This document shows, piece after piece, positions 60,360 through 64,000 of a DNA stretch of 64,000 bases. This stretch comes from Megamonas hypermegale (GTDB lineage: Bacteria; Bacillota; Negativicutes; Selenomonadales; Selenomonadaceae). Position 1 is the stretch's first letter. Each line of letters begins with the position of its first letter. Location of the stretch: the NCBI RefSeq assembly GCF_900187035.1, contig NZ_LT906446.1, forward strand, positions 248,001-312,000, written 5' to 3'. Position numbers and translations under genes: made by a program. The notes under the pieces were generated by a model, which was not told the origin of the DNA, did no database searches, and saw nothing but the letters and a program-made list of their open reading frames with translations.

Positions 60360-60719
60360 ATGGTGAAAAATAATATGGGTGTAAGGGGTGAAGATGCGGC
60401 TGTAGAGTATTTAAAAGATAAGGGATATACTATATTAAATCGCAATTTTCACAGTCGATTTGGTGAAATAGATATTATTGCTAAAATAAAAAATATAATT
60501 TGTTTTATTGAAGTGAAAACGAGAAAAAATAATTGTTATGGAAGACCGGCGGAAGCCGTAAACTATAGTAAAAGACAGAAAATAATTCAGACAGCAGAAC
60601 AGTATTTATCCTGTAACTTTAGTGAAAATTTTATGTATAGATTTGATATTATTGAGGTATTTTACTATGATAGTTATATTTTTTCATTTAACCATTTGAA
60701 AGGGGCGTTTGAGGTTTGA
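60360..60719 (+). CDS. UPF0102 (YraN) family endonuclease-like protein
   Basis: A 119-aa protein with the restriction-endonuclease-like core RGEDAAVEYLKDKGYTILNRNFHSRFGEIDIIAKIKNIICFIEVKTRK (E...D...E-x-K). Function unproven; the neighbourhood rnhB-yraN-comM is conserved across Firmicutes and proteobacteria and hints at DNA repair or uptake. It overlaps ubiX by 4 nt. Confidence 0.88.
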   Translation: MVKNNMGVRGEDAAVEYLKDKGYTILNRNFHSRFGEIDIIAKIKNIICFIEVKTRKNNCYGRPAEAVNYSKRQKIIQTAEQYLSCNFSENFMYRFDIIEVFYYDSYIFSFNHLKGAFEV

Positions 60720-61303
60720 TTTTAAAGGATTTTTCAGAAAAAAAACGAATTGTAGTCGGTGTATCAGGTGCTAGTGGGGGAATTTATGCTTATCGTTTAG
60801 TGCAAGTCCTTGCAGATTGCGGGATTGAGGTGCATTTTGTAGCTTCAGATGCTGGCTGGCAAGTGCTTGATTATGAGTGCGGTGTAGGGCGCGAACAGTT
60901 GACAAAATTAGTGCACAAGGTCTATGATGTGAAGCGTATTGATAGTGCTATCGCAAGCGGCTCTTTTCCCTGTGATGCTATGGTCATTGTACCATGTTCA
61001 ATGAAAACCTTGGGGTGTTTAGCAGGGGGAATTGCCGATAATTTATTGACTCGTAGTGCTGATGTAACTTTAAAAGAAGGTAGAAAATTAATATTAGTAG
61101 TGCGAGAAACCCCCGTCCATGCTATACATTTGGAAAATATGCTTAAATTAGCACATGCAGGCGCGCGCATACTGCCAGCTTGTCCAGGCTTTTATCACAA
61201 ACCGCAGACTATTGATGATATAGTGGATATGCTTGTAGGCAAAATTTGTGATGCTTTAGGTGTGAAAACCAATTTATTTAAACGCTGGACGGGTGAAGAA
61301 TAA
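60716..61303 (+). CDS. ubiX: UbiX flavin prenyltransferase
   Basis: A 195-aa enzyme that joins dimethylallyl phosphate to FMN to make prenyl-FMN for UbiD decarboxylases. RIVVGVSGASGGIYAYRLVQVLADCGIEVHFVASDAGWQVL, CSMKTLGCLAGGIADNLLTRSADVTLKEGRKLILVVRETP and ILPACPGFYHKPQTIDDIVDMLVGKICDALG are all diagnostic. The start is TTG 60716, coupled to yraN. It should serve the UbiD at 3.2-4.6 kb. It is an unusual guest within an rnhB-yraN-comM block. Confidence 0.94.
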   Translation: MILKDFSEKKRIVVGVSGASGGIYAYRLVQVLADCGIEVHFVASDAGWQVLDYECGVGREQLTKLVHKVYDVKRIDSAIASGSFPCDAMVIVPCSMKTLGCLAGGIADNLLTRSADVTLKEGRKLILVVRETPVHAIHLENMLKLAHAGARILPACPGFYHKPQTIDDIVDMLVGKICDALGVKTNLFKRWTGEE

Positions 61304-61329
61304 TAATAAAGCCCCAAGATAGGGGTGAT

Positions 61330-62862
61330 ATGATGTTTGCTAAGACATTTGGCGCAACGACTTTGGGTATAGATGGTATGCTCATAGAAGTTGAAGCTGA
61401 TGTTACAAATGGATTACCTAAGTTTGAAATCGTAGGATTAGCCGATATGGCTGTAAGAGAAGCTAAAGAACGCGTTCGCGCTGCTATACGAAATGCAGGT
61501 GTGAGTTTGATGCCTAAGCGGATAACGATAAATTTAGCACCAGCAGATTTAAAGAAAAATGGTTCAATGCTCGATTTGCCGATTGCAATTGCATTATTGC
61601 AAGCATACGGTTATCTCGATAAAGCAAAATGTATGGATAGTATGTTTGTCGCTGAATTATCGCTCGAAGGTCAGGTTCGTACAGTGGCTGGTGTTTTGCC
61701 CATGGCAATTTTATGCAGAAAGCTCAATATAAAGCGATTTTTTGTTGCTAAGGGTAATGAACAAGAAGCTTTGCTCGTTGATGGCATTGAAGTCTATGCT
61801 GTAGATGAATTATCTGAACTGATTGCTTTTTTGGAAGGCAGAAAAAAATTAAAACCTGCTGTACGTATAGAGCAAAAATCGGAAGAAAATAATTTTGTAG
61901 ATGATTTTGCTGATGTACAAGGACAATTTATGGCGAAAAAGGCATTAGAAGTGGCAGCGGCTGGCGGTCATAATTTATTGATGGTAGGTTCACCTGGTAC
62001 AGGTAAGACAATGCTTGCTCGCAGATTGCCATCGATATTGCCGAAGATGTCGTATCAAGAAGCGTTAGAAGTAACAAAGATTTATAGTATTGCTGGTTTA
62101 TTATCGCGCAATGGAGGTTTAATCACACAAAGACCGTTTCGCAGTCCACATCACACTGTTTCTAGTATTGGCATAATCGGCGGAGGTAGTATACCAAAGC
62201 CGGGAGAAGTAACACTAAGTCATAATGGTGTGTTGTTTCTCGATGAACTACCTGAATTTAGTAAAACGGCTTTAGAAGCTTTAAGACAACCTCTTGAAGA
62301 TGGTGAAGTTTTAATCACTAGAGTAAATGCTTCACTGAAATTTCCGTCGCGCATGATTTTAGTAGCGTCAATGAATCCATGTCCATGTGGTTATAAAGAT
62401 GACAAATTGCGTGAATGTACTTGCAGTGATTATGAAATAAAACGCTATACGCGGAAGATTTCAGGACCATTGTTAGATAGAATAGATATTCAAATTCAAG
62501 TGCCACGAGTTCGTTATCAAGATTTTGCTACAAATGAGAAAGCTGAAACATCGAAGATAATTCGGCAGAGAGTGGAAAAAGCAAGACAATTACAATTAAC
62601 GCGCTTTGAAAATTGCCATATATTTTGTAATGCACAGATGTCGCATGCTATGATTAAAGAATTTTGTCACCTAACTGATGAAGCTAAACAAATGTTGAAA
62701 TTAGTTTTTGAACAAATGCGTTTAAGTGCCCGCGCTTATGATAGAATAATAAAAGTAGCGCAAACTATTGCTGATTTAAATAACAGTACTGATATTGAAG
62801 GCAGTCATATTGCTCAAGCAGTACAATTTCGCAATAATTTAGCGTTAACGGAAAAATTTTAG
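61330..62862 (+). CDS. comM: YifB/ComM-family Mg-chelatase-like AAA+ ATPase
   Basis: A 510-aa hexameric-helicase-like AAA+ protein. The N-terminal ChlI-like domain is MFAKTFGATTLGIDGMLIEVEADVTNGLPKFEIVGLADMAVREAKERVRAAI. Walker A is GSPGTGKTMLARRLPSILP, Walker B GVLFLDELPEF, and the Cys-rich insert MNPCPCGYKDDKLRECTCS is typical. ComM drives branch migration in natural transformation in gamma-proteobacteria; in this lineage the role is inferred. Start ATG 61330 (or 61333) after GGGGTG. Confidence 0.93.
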   Translation: MMFAKTFGATTLGIDGMLIEVEADVTNGLPKFEIVGLADMAVREAKERVRAAIRNAGVSLMPKRITINLAPADLKKNGSMLDLPIAIALLQAYGYLDKAKCMDSMFVAELSLEGQVRTVAGVLPMAILCRKLNIKRFFVAKGNEQEALLVDGIEVYAVDELSELIAFLEGRKKLKPAVRIEQKSEENNFVDDFADVQGQFMAKKALEVAAAGGHNLLMVGSPGTGKTMLARRLPSILPKMSYQEALEVTKIYSIAGLLSRNGGLITQRPFRSPHHTVSSIGIIGGGSIPKPGEVTLSHNGVLFLDELPEFSKTALEALRQPLEDGEVLITRVNASLKFPSRMILVASMNPCPCGYKDDKLRECTCSDYEIKRYTRKISGPLLDRIDIQIQVPRVRYQDFATNEKAETSKIIRQRVEKARQLQLTRFENCHIFCNAQMSHAMIKEFCHLTDEAKQMLKLVFEQMRLSARAYDRIIKVAQTIADLNNSTDIEGSHIAQAVQFRNNLALTEKF

Positions 62863-62876
62863 AAAGTGGGTATGAA

Positions 62877-63734
62877 ATGTATACTGGAAAGACGAAAAAT
62901 CTAGGCGTAATCGGTTATCCGATAAAACATTCTTTATCACCAGTAATTCAAAATGCAGCAATTGCAAAAGCTGGTCTTGATTATACGTACATCGCTATGC
63001 CTATAGCACCAGAAGATTTAAAAGTAGCTGTAGAAGGATTAAAAGCTATTAATTTTAGTGGTTTTAATGTGACAATACCGCACAAATTGGCAATCATGCA
63101 ATATTTAGATGAAATTGATGATACAGCTAAATTCATTGGTGCTGTTAATACTGTAAAAATAGATAATGGCAAATTATACGGTTATAATACTGATGTAATT
63201 GGCTTTATCAATCCATTATTAAAAGAAGGCTTTGATTTAAAAGATAAAACAGCTGTAATCTTAGGTGCTGGCGGAGCTTCACGCGCTATTATTTGTGGAC
63301 TAATAAAACATGGTGTAAAACGCATTGTAATAGGTGTTCGCAATCAAGCTAAAGGGGCAAAATTAGCTGAAGGATTTGCTGATTTAGTTTCTATTGAAGC
63401 TTTTGAATGGCATGATGAGAAGTTCGTTTCTTGGTTGATGAAGGCTGATTTACTTGTAAATACAACTCCTTTGGGAATGTTTCCTAATGTTGATAATATG
63501 CCTCCTGTCGATTGGGATAAAGTAAATAAAAATGCTTTTGTTTACGATATAATTTATACTCCAGCTGAAACACGTTTTTTACAAGAGGCAAAAAAACATG
63601 GTCATAAAATCTTAAATGGTGAACGAATGTTAGCTGAGCAAGGTGCAGCTTCATTGCGTTATTGGACTGGTGCTGATGTTGATGTCGATATCATGGTAAA
63701 GACATTGCGTGAATATTTAGCTACAAATAAATAA
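62877..63734 (+). CDS. aroE: Shikimate dehydrogenase
   Basis: A 285-aa NADP-dependent enzyme of the shikimate pathway. The substrate motif is GVIGYPIKHSLSPVIQNAA, the catalytic Lys-Asp pair lies in NVTIPHKLAIMQYLDEID and NTDVIGF, and the Rossmann loop is AVILGAGGASRAII. It ends WTGADVDVDIMVKTLREYL. ATG 62877 is chosen with weak SD AAAGTGGG. It closes the operon; a terminator follows. Confidence 0.96.
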   Translation: MYTGKTKNLGVIGYPIKHSLSPVIQNAAIAKAGLDYTYIAMPIAPEDLKVAVEGLKAINFSGFNVTIPHKLAIMQYLDEIDDTAKFIGAVNTVKIDNGKLYGYNTDVIGFINPLLKEGFDLKDKTAVILGAGGASRAIICGLIKHGVKRIVIGVRNQAKGAKLAEGFADLVSIEAFEWHDEKFVSWLMKADLLVNTTPLGMFPNVDNMPPVDWDKVNKNAFVYDIIYTPAETRFLQEAKKHGHKILNGERMLAEQGAASLRYWTGADVDVDIMVKTLREYLATNK

Positions 63735-63771
63735 TTATAGTTAGTCTGCAAAATTCAGACCGTAATATCAT

Positions 63772-63810
63772 AGATGTATAGGTGATAATAAGGCCTATAC
63801 ATCTTTTTTT
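63772..63810 (+). terminator. Intrinsic terminator after aroE
   Basis: AGATGTATAGG (63772-63782) and CCTATACATCT (63794-63804) pair perfectly, with seven T after the stem. Confidence 0.9.
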
Positions 63811-63834
63811 ATCTTTATAATGCAGGTGATGTAT

Positions 63835-64000
63835 TTGCTTGAAAATTTACAAAACGATTTAGATGAAAGCATAGCCAAGATTAAAGAAAATTTGCAGATA
63901 AATACTCGCAATAGTTTTTTGCAGGGAAGTTTATCTAAATCACCTATAAATAAGTTGGCGGATTTGATAATCGATTATGCTGTTAAAATGTGTGCAAGTG
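63835..64000 (+). CDS. N-terminus of a probable GspE/PilB-type secretion ATPase (cut by window edge)
   Basis: The frame from TTG 63835 (AGGTG about 6 nt upstream; an in-frame ATG at 63829 is the alternative) stays open to the window end, 55 codons. The last visible part, SPINKLADLIIDYAVKMCAS, matches the GspE/PilB lead PV-x-x-x-VDLII-x-x-A-x-x-x-x-ASDIH just before its DIH motif. Only this short match supports the call, so type II secretion or type IV pilus assembly is tentative. Confidence 0.5.
   Translation, partial: MLENLQNDLDESIAKIKENLQINTRNSFLQGSLSKSPINKLADLIIDYAVKMCAS

Overview
The window looks like chromosomal DNA of a low-GC diderm Firmicute, most likely a Negativicute (Selenomonadales; Megamonas-like is my best guess from memory, not from a search). 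The housekeeping synteny is Bacillus/Clostridium-like: the yaaO-tmk-yaaR-holB-yaaT-yabB-rsmI block and a PyrR-attenuated pyr operon. The window also holds a giant trimeric autotransporter with an outer-membrane YadA anchor, and OadB/OadG-type sodium-pump subunits typical of anaerobic decarboxylating Negativicutes.

Layout. 1-4.6 kb (minus): fhs (cut by the window edge) behind a ZTP riboswitch with a terminator, then folD and a ubiA/ubiD pair; with ubiX at 60.7 kb these fit menaquinone synthesis. 4.8-10.9 kb (plus): decarboxylase-tmk-yaaR-holB-ricT-trmN6-rsmI. 10.9-14.7 kb (minus): secreted protein, lipid kinase, SpoVB/MurJ-like flippase. 14.8-18.9 kb: DUF4931 protein, BFD-like Fe-S protein, prfC, Tat-exported MBL-fold enzyme. 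19.0-22.0 kb: a ferredoxin-type aldo/keto reductase split by a mobile intron. 22.2-27.5 kb: livJHMGF and a CBS-ACT protein. 27.6-37.7 kb: pyrB-pyrC-carA-carB-pyrF-pyrE, with pyrF split by a second copy of the same mobile intron. 37.7-41.6 kb: unknown gene, SLC13 permease, OadG/OadB and a 55-aa ORF. 41.6-54.1 kb: long AT-rich leader with direct repeats and a decayed adhesin start, then the frameshifted repeat-rich adhesin. 54.2-56.6 kb: two small secreted proteins and an IS3-family element. 56.7-64 kb: guaA, fba, rnhB, yraN, ubiX, comM, aroE and the start of a probable GspE/PilB ATPase.

The most exciting system is a pair of IStrons (19387-21228 and 35114-36960): group I introns fused to an IS605-type TnpB element. 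Both sit directly 3' of TTGAT, in phase 0, inside protein-coding genes. Removing exactly the stretch from the base after TTGAT to a terminal G restores both host reading frames (aldo/keto reductase, 373 aa; PyrF, 237 aa). Group I core elements P, Q, R and S, a P1 guide pairing with TTGAT, a 24-nt long-range stem that loops out tnpB, and an omega-RNA-like right end can all be read in the sequence. If this reading is right, de novo UMP synthesis in this organism depends on ribozyme splicing of pyrF.

Other points of interest are a divergent promoter pair with 19-bp spacers and MerR-type dyads, a one-base frameshift that separates the adhesin's signal region from its passenger and anchor, nested 765-bp and 435-bp repeat amplification in that gene, and a charged tail after its beta-barrel anchor.
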